Shown here: positions 34,779 to 46,873 of the stretch, in pieces
Numbering within the stretch: position 1 is the stretch's first letter
Layout: each line of letters begins with the position of its first letter
DNA from: Petunia secreta
Taxonomy: Eukaryota > Streptophyta > Magnoliopsida > Solanales > Solanaceae
Reading direction: 5' to 3'
Assembly (NCBI GenBank): GCA_029990175.1
Contig: JARKIP010000011.1
Span: 23,286,001 to 23,350,000, forward strand
Length of the DNA: 64,000 nt
Notes under the pieces: model-generated
The model's input: the letters and a program-made list of their open reading frames with translations, nothing else
Told to the model about the DNA's origin: nothing
Database searches by the model: none
Translations under genes and position numbers: made by a program

Positions 34779-36185
34779 AGGTCCTGGTTACGCTTGCTTG
34801 GGTCGGTCTTCATGTCTTTCGGCCATTTGACCTTTTCTCCCATATCTTTGAGCGCTTCCACTACTTCAGACATTTCCACGTTAAAGCTCGGCAGGCTTGG
34901 GGCTCCACGGAGGCTTGGTTCTGAATCATCTCTTTGGGACAGCCCTTTGCTGTTGCGGCTGCGTTCTTTGGATTTGTTGCGTGATTGGTCAGCTTATTGT
35001 TCATAACGTACGTCTGATCTCTCCGTTTCCGCCTTTCCGCTGGAACCGCCGTTGCGTGCCTGAGTCCTTCCTCGGGTACTTGTTCCAATTAATTTATCTT
35101 CGTCAATACGTACCTTTGAGTTGTAGCGGTTGTAGATGTCCGACCAGTTGGCCGCCGGGAACTCGCGAAGAGATTCGTAGAGTCTGCGCGTAGCCTCTGA
35201 GCTCCTGATATCTAAACTGTTGGTGAATGTGATCGCTGCCCATCGGTCCGGTACTTTGGGTAACATCAAACGTTCCCGTTGGAAGCGATCCACATATTTA
35301 CGGAGAGACTCATCGGGCCTCTGCTTGATCTCAAAGATATCTTCTACGCGAGTCTCCGTCTTCTGAGCGCCCATGTGTGCCTTCAAGAACAGCTCAGCCA
35401 TCTCTGTGAAGTACCCAATGGAGTTTGGTGGCAACATTGAGTACCATCATAGAGCTCCATCTGCTAGGGTCTCTACGAACTTCTTCAATTGGACAGATTC
35501 GATCTCCTCATCGGTGAGATCGCTAGCTTTTATAAAGTTTCTGAACATCATGAGATGATCATTGGGATCAGATGTCCCACGATATCTCGGAATGTTAGGC
35601 ATCTTGAATGTCTTGGGCATTGCCTTTGGGGCTGCTTCTTTCTTCTAGGGCCGTTGGGAATACCTTTGGACAACAACTTTCTTTAGCGTGGGTGGAGCGC
35701 CTGGTATCTGATCGATTCTCTCGTGGAGGGATTTCTGAAGTGCTTCCTGGCTCTCCTTGAATTGCTTGGTAAGATCCTCCACGACGATGCTCATTTCGGC
35801 GGACGCCATGGATCCTCCATTGTTTCGCTCCCCACCTCGCCTTGAAGTGTGCGAAGAAGGAACATCATGAACTGGCGCCGCAGTGTCAGCTCCTGCAACC
35901 GGGGGATTTTGCCCTCGGAGAGAGTTGAGTGCCTCATTTATCCCTCTGTTGACCTTCGCATGTTCCTGCATAAATGCATAGAGCATCTCCTGGAGGTTCC
36001 CTTGGCCAGGGGAGAGACTCCTATGGTCGTCTTCTCCTAGGCGGAGTGGCGCTCTGAGAGTGCCTTCGCCTATTTCGCTGCCTGACCTGTCCTTAGGAAG
36101 ACTGTGCTGCCCGTCAGACGAATAATCGGGAGAATAATTGGGACTCGATGAAGAGGTACGTACCTGACTTCCGCCGATGATAGTT
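34481..36185 (-). pseudogene. Retand-like gag, broken
   Basis: The coding style begins near 36185 (no clear ATG) and passes through a Ser/Gly/Arg-rich stretch and a Met-containing block at 35986. A TAG lies at about 35645 and a break near 35440. The capsid core follows (FLKAHMGAQKTETRVEDIF and RPDESLRKYVDRFQRE, 35300-35400), then a TAG at 34994, and a frame with the knuckle CEFHRDHGHTTEDC (C-x3-H-x4-H-x4-C, about 34740-34785). It ends with RRTVNVISGG before the protease. Confidence 0.85.
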
Positions 36186-36292
36186 CGTTGTGAACAACTT
36201 TCTGCTATGTTAGTTGTGAAGCAAAAAGATCAACAAAAAGAAATGTAATACTGGAAAGATAAACTTAGTAACCTATGAAAGCTATTGACCGG

Positions 36293-36312
36293 CTCCCATT
36301 GTGGTCGCCAAA
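36293..36312 (-). promoter_or_regulatory. primer binding site of the Retand-like element
   Basis: Read on minus, TTTGGCGACCACAATGGGAG follows the 5' LTR end after one or two bases. It is a worn version of the TTTGGCGCCCACCGTGGGG site seen at 58561 in the related element. Confidence 0.7.
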
Positions 36313-36313
36313 T

Positions 36314-37023
36314 TGTTTAACCTAGATCTGATTTTAGGCCAATTAACAATTAAATTTGTATTTGCGGAGTCACGATCAATAGTTTATATTAAGAGTTCAA
36401 ATGATGAATTGCATTAAATACTAGATTACCAATATATTCGTGATTTCCAACAATGACGAATAACAATATGGAAATAAGATATAACCAGAAATAAATAAAA
36501 TTAAAGCGTTAATAAAATGGGTAGAAGCAACTGTGTCGGATCGCTTGATCCCGGTGAGAATTCCCCGTTACTGATTATACTAGGAGATTAGGGAGCAAAG
36601 TATTCAATGAAAGTAAGCAAAGAACAATCTTTGAGTAGGAGTAAGAAAAAATATTCTTATTGATGTTGTAGACAGGAAGTAAAGTTGTCTTGCAATGGTT
36701 TAGATCGAGTGCTATTTATAGGTCTGATAGGCGTCCGTTGAGTTTTGTAACCGCTGGGCACGTATCCGTTGGATATGTAACCGCTGGATTGTAATAACTG
36801 CCTTTACGACAATTTATTGGGTAATCGCACAATGATCAGGTTAATAATTGCTTGTTCAGATCGTGTTGACTGAGGAAGCATTACATTGTTGCTCTAGGTC
36901 TGCCCGTGGTAACCACCTGGCTGGTTATCTGTCTGTTGGATGTCTGTCCGGATACACCTCTGTCCGTGCCACGTGGAAGACACGTGTCATCTTTTTAGGC
37001 GATACTAGTTTTTATCCAATACA
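36314..37023 (-). repeat. 5' LTR of the Retand-like element
   Basis: 710 bp with the same ends as 25946-26654. The reverse-strand TATA box lies near 36712-36720 (CTATTTATA on plus). The target duplication follows at 37024-37028. Confidence 0.92.
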
Positions 37024-37904
37024 ATAATGAACACATGCTCTAAATATGAGAGACCATTAGCAAAAAAAAAAAAAAAAAAAAGAGAGATAAGGGTGTAGAC
37101 ATGTAGTATTTGACTAATTTCCTGTACAAATTATTAGTGTTTTAGGTCAAAGAAAATGGGTGCTAAGCACCCACCATTTTATATGTAGGTCAGCTATTGG
37201 ACCTAAAGCTATATTCTCCTCCCCCACCAACCCAACCCCCAAAAAATGTATAGTATAACTCTTTCGAGCTTCTACATGACGATCACATACACTCCACAAG
37301 AATTAGGAATATGTGAAGAAAGAGAGAAGATGTCTTTCTGCCAAAGTCCCAATTTGGTTTTACATAACCACAAACCTACCAATTAATAGTGAAAGAAAAA
37401 CAAAGAATAAAACCCCAACATTGTTCAAGATTTATGACAAGTCTAACTTAACTAGTACCTTCTACTTTTGTTTCCAGTTGTCTTATGTTCTTCAGCATAT
37501 GTACAAGTGATAACGAACGAAAAGGAAACAGCGAAAAAAAAAAGATAGGAAGCTAGTCACTAATTTTATTGAGATTATAGCAGCGATTAAGGATGATAAG
37601 CCCTAATTTCCTCTATAAAGCAACAAGATTAACACCTAAGCTAACAAAGACCTCAAGAGATTGAATCTATTGCAACTTTTGGGGCAATTACAATGTAAAA
37701 AAGATTCACCAATAAACTCTCTCAATTTCATTAACTAGATAATCACTATAATAAGCAATAATTAAAAATAATAAAGAATCTCTCAAGCTTTTGTTTGTCC
37801 AACTTTGCCTACCCAAAAATTGGGAGAAAATATTCTATTTATACTAGTTTAATAAGTAGCCTCTTTTGTATCATCTCTTAAGTATGTATCCTTTTTAGCT
37901 TATG
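37024..37904. other. intergenic stretch, no gene seen
   Basis: AT-rich DNA with a poly-A run (37062-37080) that may be the tail of a lost retroposon. No coding frame or known repeat was recognised. Confidence 0.5.
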
Positions 37905-38462
37905 TGTTGGTCTAAATCAGGATAGGACAATAAATTGAATTTGTATTGGGTTTAACTGGTAATTTGCTTGTATCGAAGTGATATTCGAGCTAAATTGAAT
38001 TCGGACTAAATGTAAACTCAGAAAAAATAATGAGGCGATAAGATAAACAAGACAGTAAGTGAAAGTAGAGGTATGTATTATATTGATTGTGTCCTGTTGT
38101 TTACAAATGAGCTCTATTTATAGTCAGGAAAAAGAAAGATGTTGTAAATGTCATAATAGTGCCTCTATGGCCATTACTCTGTGTTCAATCCTGATAGACC
38201 CACGATCTTTCTCTTAAATTCTAGAGAAGCGGTCGACGGTTATAAATGTTGGCCCTCGTCTCCCGAGGTGTGGCATCTGCTCGAGGTTGTAGAGGGTTTT
38301 CCCCGAGCTCAGTGCTTCGAACTCATCTCCCCTCATTTCCTAAGGTGATTTTTGGGGCGAGTGACCATGCAATCTTTCCTTCAGAAACTTGTCTCGTGGC
38401 ACAGTCTTCGTGTTGCACTTCGAGGTCTTGCTCGAGATCCCGGTGATTTTTCACCCAATACA
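37905..38462 (-). repeat. LTR of a further Retand-type element (minus orientation)
   Basis: It starts TGTTGGTCTAAATCAGGAT, loosely like the TGTTTAACCTAGATCCGAT start at 25946, and ends CCAATACA. On minus its end is preceded by a G-rich polypurine tract with GGGGACTATC (38463-38495). CTATTTATA at 38112 fits an inverse TATA box. No partner LTR lies in the window. The left edge is approximate. Confidence 0.65.
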
Positions 38463-38499
38463 GATAGTCCCCACCCCCCTCCCCCCACTTCTCAAGAGG

Positions 38500-39551
38500 T
38501 TGCCAAATCTGTCGAGGAGTTGCCTTTAATGTTAATAAAGCCGTGATCGGTTTCCAGGCCCTTTCATCGTTGGTTTCCTTGTCCAAGACTTTTATCAACC
38601 ATTGTTCGATGTCGGGAACTAGATTGAACAAAACTTTATCGTCTGAAAATATAAAAATACAACGGTTTAGGAGATTGGATTAATTTCAAAGAGCACAAAA
38701 TGGTCGAGTACTTACGAGTTCGGTTCCACGTGCTAGGAAGTGGTTCTTCTCCGGGGGCAGTAAACTGATCCGTAGGGATAAAAATAAAACGTTGATCCCA
38801 TCCTCGGAGATCGTCGTCGTTATCAGAGATCAGAGCCCTTTGACCTCGTTTAGCAAGAGTAATTACCCCCGTTTTGTAGACTCGAGGGGAATAAATGTTG
38901 AGGATGTGACGAAGTGCCAACTCCACTTCCGCCTTCCTTGCAATAAAATACATTATCACCACCATTCTCCATATCGACGGAGAAAGTTGTCTAACACACA
39001 CATTATACATCCGACAAAACTCTTCGATCAGAGGGTCGATCGGAAGAGTGAAGCTGATAGTAAATGAATAAGTCAACACCATCGAATGACCTTCGTGGTG
39101 AGTGGCCAATGTGGACTTTCTCGGAGGGCATACTACATCGACTGTATCAGCTTTACAGCCACAGTCCTCCCGAACTCTTGACATCGAGTCAGGAGTAATT
39201 GCACTATATACAGAATCAATGGGGATGTTCTTCTTCTTCTTCTTCTTCTTCTTCTTCTTCTTCTTCTTCTTCTTCTTCTTCTTCTTCTTCTTTTCTGCGT
39301 CATTTTGGACAATGACCTTGCAATCATTGTCGAAAGTAAATTTCTTCGGAAGAATCTCCGAATACAGCTTTTTTGGGCCAAAATCCTTTGGTTTTCTTTC
39401 CTTCCGCTTTTTGCCCTTCGTATCTTCAAAAGGACCGGTGGCGGCGACTTATTCCACCACCACGGCAGACTGCGCGGTGCTACGGCGGCAAGAGCAGTGG
39501 AAGCAGTGACGTCGGCAATATCTTGAGCAGATGAAGTATACATTTTGAGCA
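38500..39551 (-). pseudogene. second copy of the antisense extra ORF (Retand-type), truncated
   Basis: It starts near the ATG at 39551 (MYTSSAQDIADV). After one frame change near 39430 it reads through a Lys-rich region and a 21-unit (AAG)n poly-lysine tract (39228-39290), then a domain with TFTLPIDPLIEEFCRMYNVC-type wording and LSPSIWRMVVIMYFI, like the antisense ORF at 27218. An intron with a perfect GTAAGT donor (38710-38715) and TTTTCAG acceptor (38643-38649) separates the last piece, FNLVPDIEQWLIKVLD. The frame then runs into a polypurine tract and LTR near 38500, so its C-terminal coiled coil is lost. Its orientation is antisense to the LTR starting at 39909. Confidence 0.7.
39228..39290. 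repeat. (TTC)21 microsatellite
   Basis: Twenty-one TTC units. On the minus strand it codes poly-lysine in frame with the antisense ORF. Confidence 0.95.
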
Positions 39552-39888
39552 AGCCTAACTAAATATTCGAACACACTTTAGGATTTGCAGAAAAATCAAA
39601 GTGGTGGATTTGCAGCAAGAATTTGAAGAACATGACAAGAACTTTAGAAAAGTGGTTTGAAGAAGTTGGAAAGTTTGAGAATTTGGTTTGAAGTCAATAT
39701 TTATAAGGCAAAGAGTCATCATTGCCTCGGTAATCGGTGAAAACTGCCGTCCACATGATGCCTGACTCGTGCAGTGATGGAAAGTTGAAATGACGGTTTG
39801 ATGTTTCAAAATAAAGGGCCACAAACGCTCTACGTGCTTTTCTGCCTTAAGTTTCAAGCCACTTGCCAAGTTTTTCGAACACACGCTT
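39552..39888. other. segment between antisense ORF start and polypurine tract
   Basis: Non-coding. On the minus strand TATAAATA (about 39701-39708) lies about 155 bp before the antisense ORF start, a possible promoter for it. Confidence 0.45.
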
Positions 39889-39908
39889 GGCAAGTGGGGG
39901 GACTATCT
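39889..39908 (+). promoter_or_regulatory. polypurine tract before the Retand-type LTR
   Basis: GGCAAGTGGGGGGACTATC directly precedes TGTATTGATCGG. This marks the LTR that follows as the 3' LTR of an upstream plus-strand element. Confidence 0.75.
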
Positions 39909-40312
39909 GTATTGATCGGATTTTGTCTGATCACGCAAGTGACACGTGGCTAACTACGTGGCAAGATAAGAGCAATTATCGAAGACAGCATAAATCGAGA
40001 TTGGAGTGGGATAGCATTGATCGATAGAGTGTGATCGATTGAATTGAATTGTGACCGGAAGATTTCGAAGACAGTTGCTTTGCTAGATAATGATGATTGA
40101 TCTTATCCCGCTTTTGTCGTAACGGATTTAGCGGAGTCGGTTAAACATGGGCAACTACTGGTTCCTAACTGATGGAGAGACGTGGGAGAGTGTAGTCCTT
40201 CTAGGGTTGGAGACTCCACATTTCTTGTCCTATAAATATTTTCTCATTTCCCCATTTGTAAGTTTACGTTCTATTGAACAAAGCAACCCCCTTTCAATTT
40301 AATTGCCATAGT
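39909..40312 (+). repeat. Retand-type LTR, left part (U3 and start of R)
   Basis: It starts TGTATTGATCGG after a polypurine tract and has a TATA box, CCTATAAATATTTT, at about 40228. It is interrupted at 40313 by an Ogre-like LTR; the remainder appears to be 57733-58559, which ends at a PBS. Confidence 0.7.
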
Positions 40313-40374
40313 TGTTGACACCTAATTTTGTCCCTTTATTTTTCACAATCTGGCTATATTTAATTGAAAAGTGT

Positions 40375-41184
40375 TGTTAGCTTGGATAAGCTTGAAGTTT
40401 TGACTGATAACTAAGGAACAGATCCACAGGACATGTTCCTTTGAATCACTGCAGCTAAATAGAAATTCATGCAAAATCATTTAAGCTGAAATATTATCAA
40501 TTATACAAAGTCAAAATATTTATCTTAATAATTATGCAGGTCTAAACGTGATATGAAAAGATTGCATAAAGAGTGGATAAGGCTAAAAGATTTCGGGTAA
40601 TCAAGTGAAGAAGTTCAAGTAGGACTCAAACTCTTGGAAGCTTTGGGGTTCTAATTGCTCAAGACTTCTTGGTTGCTGAAGCTATAAAACGAGGAGCATT
40701 TCAGCTATTGAGGTGTGCACAAATACAGAGAGAATCGAGTCTTAGCATTGAAAGAGTTTTATTCGTATTTGTGTAATTAGTAAGCTACAGGGAACTAAGT
40801 AAGAACCTGTTCCTTAGATTGAGTTTTGTAAGAGTTCAGTCTTAGTTCAACTGTAGTAGGTACTATCGAGTTGTATCATTTCAGTTCAAGTCGTGCACTT
40901 GAAGAAACTTCACTGCTCGTGAAAGAGGTCACTAGTGGATTAGAGTTAGTCCTAGGTTAGTAAGAAGGTAGTCTTGTAACCAAGTGAGTCTTTTACATAG
41001 TGAAGTTGAAATCCTACTTGGAAGAGTAGGTCGTGGTTTTTTTATCCCTAGCTAAAGGGGTTTTTCCACGCTAATATTAGGTGTTCATTTACTTACAGTT
41101 TTAATTCCGCATATAATACAGTAAAGGAACACATTTAAGGAACTGGTCCTAAAACAGTAAAGTGGTGTATCTTGGGAAATAACA
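40375..41184 (+). repeat. 5' LTR of the SIRE-type element
   Basis: 810 bp, TGTTAGCTTG...GGGAAATAACA. The partner at 54729-55540 has one changed end base (AATAATA). Confidence 0.93.
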
Positions 41185-41186
41185 AT

Positions 41187-41199
41187 TAGTATCAGAGCG
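41187..41199 (+). promoter_or_regulatory. primer binding site, initiator-Met tRNA type
   Basis: TTAGTATCAGAGC matches the Copia-type site TGGTATCAGAGC except at the first bases. It lies two bases after the LTR. Confidence 0.85.
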
Positions 41200-41233
41200 G
41201 GTTATCCTTGAAAAGGCTAACACATAGGATTAG

Positions 41234-42732
41234 ATGAGTACATCACAGGAAAATGGTGAGGGTCAGTCAACTATTAGGACACCTTTGTTCAATAGAAAAT
41301 ACTACTCATGGTGGAAGGAAAGGATGAGAGATCATCTTCAGGCTGAGGACTATGAGTTATGGGACATAAGTGACTGAAGGTCCCATGATTCCAATGAAAA
41401 AGGATGCTGAAGGAAATGATGTTCCCAAAACTAGAAGGGAATGCAGTGCTGAAGACTTAAGGCAGTGGGAAAAGAATGCCAAAGCTAGGAAGTGGCTTGT
41501 CTGTGGACTCAGTCCTGATGAGTGCACTAGAATTAGAGAGTATACCACTGCAAAGGAAATCTGGGATGCTCTACAGGTTGCACATGAAGGAACAAGTCAG
41601 GTAAAAAGATCTAGAGGTACACACATTTTTGCTGAATATGAAAGAAGGAGAATCAATTTTTGAAATGTACACTAGATTTAATGCTATTTCATCTGAACTT
41701 ATTTCTTTGGGAAGGGTTTTAACTGTTGAAGATAGAGTAGAAAAAATCTTAACTAGGGTTCTTCCAGATTCTTGGGAGATTAAAGCTTGTGCTATCATTG
41801 AAAGCAAGGATCTGACAACCTTATCCTTAGATGAGCTTATAGGTAATTTGAAAACTTATGAACTAAGGAAAAAGGTTAAGAATATACGTGAACCAGTTAA
41901 AACTGAACCTAACATGGCCTTAACTTCTGCTAGTAAGCCTATTGACGATAAGGAACTGGTTCTTATCGCTAAAAGTGTTCAAAGATATTTAAATAAGAAA
42001 AAGGGGCCTAGTGGACAGGGTAGGTCTTCTAACATGAAATAGGCTGGAGAATGCTTCAAATGTGGAAACATGGAGCACTATATCAGCAAATGTCCAGTTA
42101 TGGAAGGAGAATGGAGGAAGAGATACATGGAAGACATGAAAAAGGCTAGGGAACAGGTCCGGAAGAAAAATGGAAATTCCAAAGCAATGGTTGCTGGATG
42201 GCAAGACAGTGAGGATGAACAATCTGATGATGATCTGGATGAGGATCTTGCTCTAATGGCTCTTGAAGACTCAGACAATGAAGAAGATGCTGACGTATTT
42301 GTTTCTAAACTTAGACAAGATATGAAAAGCATGCCTAGGGAGAAATTAGTTAAAGTATTTCATACTGTGCTAAATGAGTTTAAATCTCTAAGGGATGGCA
42401 AAAATCAACTGCATGATGAAACTGAAAGTCTAGGAACAGAATATAAAAAGGCAGTAATTAAAAATGACTCTCTGAAAAGAAAAATTAGCATGCTTGAGGA
42501 ACAGGTCCTCACACTTGAATCAACTATTCAGGAACTGGAAAATGTTAAAACAGTTGAAAATGGTAAAGGCATTGCTAATTCTCATCAGATCATTGTTGAA
42601 GAGAAACTGAAAGTCACAGTTGATGAACTGTGCAAGAAAGATGAAAAGAGAAGATCTTTGGAAGAGGACTTAGTTAAAACAAAAATAGAGTTAGGAAAAA
42701 CTGTAAATAGAACAAGTCCTCTGAAGCACTAG
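41234..42732 (+). pseudogene. SIRE-type Copia gag, broken
   Basis: It starts at the ATG at 41234, meets TGA at about 41375, shifts frame near 41370 and 41630, and has a TAG at 42040-42042. Blocks seen: YYSWWKERMRDHL near the start, the UBN2-type gag core (41629-41900, with FEMYTRFNAISSELISLG), a zinc knuckle CFKCGNMEHYISKC (C-x2-C-x4-H-x4-C, 42052-42093), then an acidic stretch (42200-42300) and a long coiled coil (42330-42730). The extended C-terminus after the knuckle is usual in SIRE gag. Confidence 0.88.
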
Positions 42733-42779
42733 AATAGTTACAGGAAAATCATAGTAGTAACAGGAAGGGTATTGGATTC

Positions 42780-45700
42780 ATGAAATCACAGTCTTCACCC
42801 AAATGGGATCCAAAGAGTAAGTACCTATCACTTCCTGAAAACTGGATGTGCACTCATTGTGGGAACACTGGTCGCTTGAAAGAAAATTGCCAATCTCTAA
42901 AAATGGCTTCACAGAGGAACAGGTCCTATAAACCAGTTCAAGACTCTGTGAGAAAGAAAATTGTTCACACAAAGAAACCATTACCATTCTGGGCTAGGAG
43001 AGATCAGATTCATCCTATTTCTCAAGAAAAGAAACCCAAACTAGTTTGGATTCTTAAAATTAACCCCTAGTTTTCTTTTGCAGGCTAGAGTGAAGGAGAG
43101 GAACCACAAATGGTACATAGACAGTGGTTGCTCAAGGCACATGAAAGGTCATAAGGAACTGTTCCTTTCACTCTCAGCCTTCCAAGGAGGAAGTGTTTTC
43201 TTCGGTAATGGTAAGAAAGGGGAAATCATTGGCATTGGAAAGGTAGGTAGGTCTGATTCATATAGTATAGACAATGTGCTTCTAGTAGATGGCCTGAAGC
43301 ATTGCTTATTGAGTATATCTCAATTGTGTGACAAAGGTAATAATGTTAATTTCTCATCTACTGGGTGCACTGTGACTAACCAAACCTCTGGAGAGATTAT
43401 TTTGCAGGAAAATAGACATGGAAACATCTACAAGGTAGATCTGTTGACACTATCTGATGGAAGCTTGAGTTGGTTAAGTGTTGTGCAAAATGATCCTCTC
43501 CTATGGCACAAAAGACTTGGTCATGCTAGTCTTTCACAATTAAACAAACTTGTGTCCAAGGATTTGGTGATAGGTCTTCCTAACATCAAGTTTAAGGATA
43601 ATAAGATATGTAAAGCTTGTGCCAGGGGGGAAGCAGGTAAAATCCTCTTTCAAACCAAAGAAACAGGTAAGTACTACTAGACCTTTGGAACTGGTCCATA
43701 TGGACCTGTGTGGACCAATGAGAACAATGAGTCGTGGAGGTAAGAAGTATGTTATGGTGTTGGTTGATGATTACTCTAGATTTACATGGACCACATTTAT
43801 TGCATCTAAAGAAGAAGCTTTTAATGTATTTTCAATTTTTGCTAAGAAAGCTCAAAGGACTCTAGATAGTCACATTGTTGCCATTAGGTCTGATCATGGA
43901 ACAGAATTTGAAAATCATATGCTTTTTAATTATTGTAATGAAAATGGCATTAATCACAATTTTTCTTCACATAGAACTCCACAATAAAATGGTGTAGAGG
44001 AAAGGAAAATAGGACTCTAGAGGAAATGATAAGGACTATGCTAATATCTGGAAATCTTCCACAAAACTTTTGGGCTGAGGCCATCAATACTGCATGCTAC
44101 ATAATAAATAGATGTATGACAAGGCCATTAATAGAAAAGACTCCATATGAGTTGCTTAAGGGAAGAAAATCAAATATTTCTCATCTTAGGGCTTTTGGTT
44201 GCAAATGTTTCATACACAACAATGGGAAAGATGCCTTAGGAAAATTTGATCCTAGAAGTGATGAGGGAATCTTTGTTGGTTATTCTTCAAATAGTAAATC
44301 TTATAGAGTTTTTAACAAGAAAACATTGAAAATTGAAGAAAGCATGCATGTTAAATTTGATGAAACTGACAGTCTTACTCAAGAACAGGTACAGGAGGAT
44401 GAAGAGATTGGAATGCTGAAACATGGTAAAAGTGATCCACAAATGCAGACATGGGATGGGGATACTGGGAGAAGTGAACTATAAGGAACTGTTCCTCAGG
44501 ACAAAACTGAGAAGAGTAGCACAGAAACAGGGGGAACAAATGTTGGTCCCACCTCACAAATTGGTAGTACCACTCCCTCAGGAACTGTTCCTCAGCAAGG
44601 GACTTCTGACAATGGTTTGATACTCAAGCCTTACAAGTATCAAGATTCACATCTTGTGGAGAAAATAATCTCAGATAAGACTGCTGGAATACAAACTAGA
44701 TCAGCCGTTAAAAATCACAATCTGTGTGCTTTTAGTGCTTTCCTATCTCTTGTTGAACCCAAAAATATGAAAGAAGCATTCAAGGATGCAGATTGGATCA
44801 ATGCTATGCAGGAAGAATTGAATCAATTCCAAAGAAGTCGGGTTTAACATCTGGAACCCAAGCCAAGGAATAGGTACATAATAGGAACAAAATGGGTTTT
44901 CAGAAACAAACTTGATGAGGATGGCATGGTAACCAGAAATAAGGCTAGGTTAGTTGTTCAGGGGTATAGTCAAGAAGAGGGCATTGACTATAATGAGACT
45001 TTCGCTCCAGTTGCAAGATTGGAAGCAATAAGACTCCTTATAGCCTTTGCTACATACATGGAAATTACTTTACATCAAATGGATGTTAAGAGTGCATTTC
45101 TGAATGGTTACTTAAAAGAAGAAGTGTATGTTAAGAAACCTCCAGGTTTTGAGAATGAATAGTTCCCTGAATATGTGTACAAGTTGGACAAGGTCTTGTA
45201 TGGACTCATGCAGGCACCAAGAGCATGGTATGAACGTCTATCAAAATTTCTACTTCAGCATAGATACAAAAGAGGTAAAATTGATAGCACATTCTTTTTG
45301 AAAGAAAAAGGTAAGCATCTCTTAATTGTTCAAATCTATGTAGATGATATAATCTTTGGTGCTACTTGTGAAAATTTAAGTAAGGAATTTACAAATCTGA
45401 TGGGGAGTGAGTTTGAGATGAGCATGATGGGTGAACTAAATTTCTTTTTGGGTTTACAAACTAAGCAAACCTCAAATGGAACTATGATCCATCAACAAAG
45501 ATATGTTAAGAAATTAATTAAAAGGTTTGATATGGATAATGCTAAGGAAATTGATACACCTATTGCCATTGCCACAAAATTGGATCTTGATGAACATGGA
45601 GTATCAGTTGATCAAAAAATCTATAGAGGCATGATTGGTTCCTTACTTTACCTAACTGCTAGTAGACCTGATATTGTGTTTAGTGTTGGTTTACGTGCTA

Positions 45701-46274
45701 GGTTTCAGTAAGATCCTAAGGAATCTCATTTGAAATCTGTTAAAAGAATATTGAGATATCTGAAAGAAACAGGTTCCTTGGGACTTTGGTATCCAAAAGG
45801 TGGTAGTTTTAATCTTGTTGGATAGCTGACTATGCAGGTTTCCTTCTTGATAGAAAAAGTACCTCAGGTATGGCACATTTTCTTGGTGAGTGTTTGGTTT
45901 CTTGGGGAACCAAAAAACAAAATTCAGTGGCTTTTTCCACTGTTGAGGCTGAATATGTGGCAGCTGGCTCATGTTGTTCACAATTGCTATTGATTAAACA
46001 ACAATTACAAGATTTTGGTTTTGATGTAGGAACTGTTCCTATCTTTTGTGACAACACTAGTGCTATTAACATGACAAAAAATCCAGTGCATCACAAAAGA
46101 ACCAAACACATTAATATAAGAGACCATTTCTTGAGAGATAACTATGAAAAGGGTTTGATCACTATAGCATTTTGTCCAATTGAAAAGCAAATTGCTAACA
46201 TTTTTACAAAAGCTTTAGGAAGATATCATTTTGAAAGAAATAGGTTGGAATTAGGGATGATTAAATTCACCTAA
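42780..46274 (+). pseudogene. SIRE-type Copia pol: protease, integrase, RT, RNase H, broken
   Basis: A second C-x2-C-type segment, MCTHCGNTGRLKENC, lies near 42845-42890. The protease block WYIDSGCSRHM is at about 43111-43143. The integrase has the WHKRLGHASLSQLNKL zinc region (43504-43560) and the catalytic residues Asp (MDLCGP, 43703-43705), Asp (RSDHGTE, 43892-43894) and Glu (NGVEERK, 43997-43999), with TAA just before the last (43984). RT starts at about 44890 and includes FAPVARLEAIRLL, MDVKSAFLNG and catalytic YVDD (45337-45348). RNase H ends at 46274 with CDNTSAINMTKNPVHHKRTKHI-type wording (46048-46113). There are stops at 43678, 44482, 44845, 45160, 45709 and others, plus frameshifts near 43070, 43650, 44000 and 45830. 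Confidence 0.92.
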
Positions 46275-46873
46275 ATTCATCAATACTTTACTTCAAAAAA
46301 TTGGCTAGAAAATTGCACTTAAAATGAATTTTATTCAAGTCAGTTTGAAACTTTTAGTCCAGTATAATACTTCATTGTATACTCTTATGCCATGATTTCT
46401 TTTTAGAGTCGCTAAAATTGAATGATGTTACCCTTATGCTCTTAGAATTTCAGATTGAACAAAGGTGATTAAATTTGGAAGAACACTGATTTTCGTGTTA
46501 AAATCAGATATGTACTCCTTATTATTCATGTATCTCAGAAGGTTAAGGCTATAGGTAACTTGTAATTAGAATAAAATCCCACTAGGAATCCTAATCATAT
46601 TCAAACTCCATAAGAGTCCCATCCGAAGAACCAGTTCCCAATCAAATCAGGTAACTTGAAGCCTAACGACTCTTTTTCGGGGAGACTCCCAAGAGTCCTT
46701 TAACGGCTGAGTTTCTTTCAATGAGGTAATAGTGATCGACTTTCACTCAATCTCCACTACTATTTTACCCTATAAATACACTTCTCCTTCCTCATTATTT
46801 TTACTTTGCTCACAATTGAATTTCCAAAATTTAAGAAAAAATAGTGAAATACCTCTTGAATCGTATTGCTAGA
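46275..46873 (+). other. spacer between SIRE pol and the extra ORF
   Basis: Non-coding. CTATAAATACACTTCTCC at 46769-46786, about 100 bp before the ATG at 46874, looks like a TATA box for the extra ORF. One near copy of the 11-bp motif lies at 46628. Confidence 0.55.

Larger units (their letters stand above)
25946..37023 (-). mobile_element. Retand-like Ty3/Gypsy (Tat) LTR retrotransposon, complete ends, decayed
   Basis: Two LTRs (25946-26654 and 36314-37023) are flanked by the 5-bp target duplication ATAAT (25941-25945, 37024-37028). On the minus strand the order is PBS, gag, protease, RT, RNase H, second RNase H, integrase, and then a region with a gene on the opposite strand. A second RNase H plus an antisense extra ORF is the plan known for Retand-type Tat elements. 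The LTRs differ at about 11 of the first 150 positions, and every main frame has stops. It also carries a tRNA-like gene at 30502-30575. Confidence 0.93.

Noticed and set aside
39102..39552. Open frames with poly-Phe (plus) and poly-Arg (minus)
   Set aside because: Both are shadow frames of the (TTC)n microsatellite; the poly-Lys frame is the one continuous with the antisense ORF.
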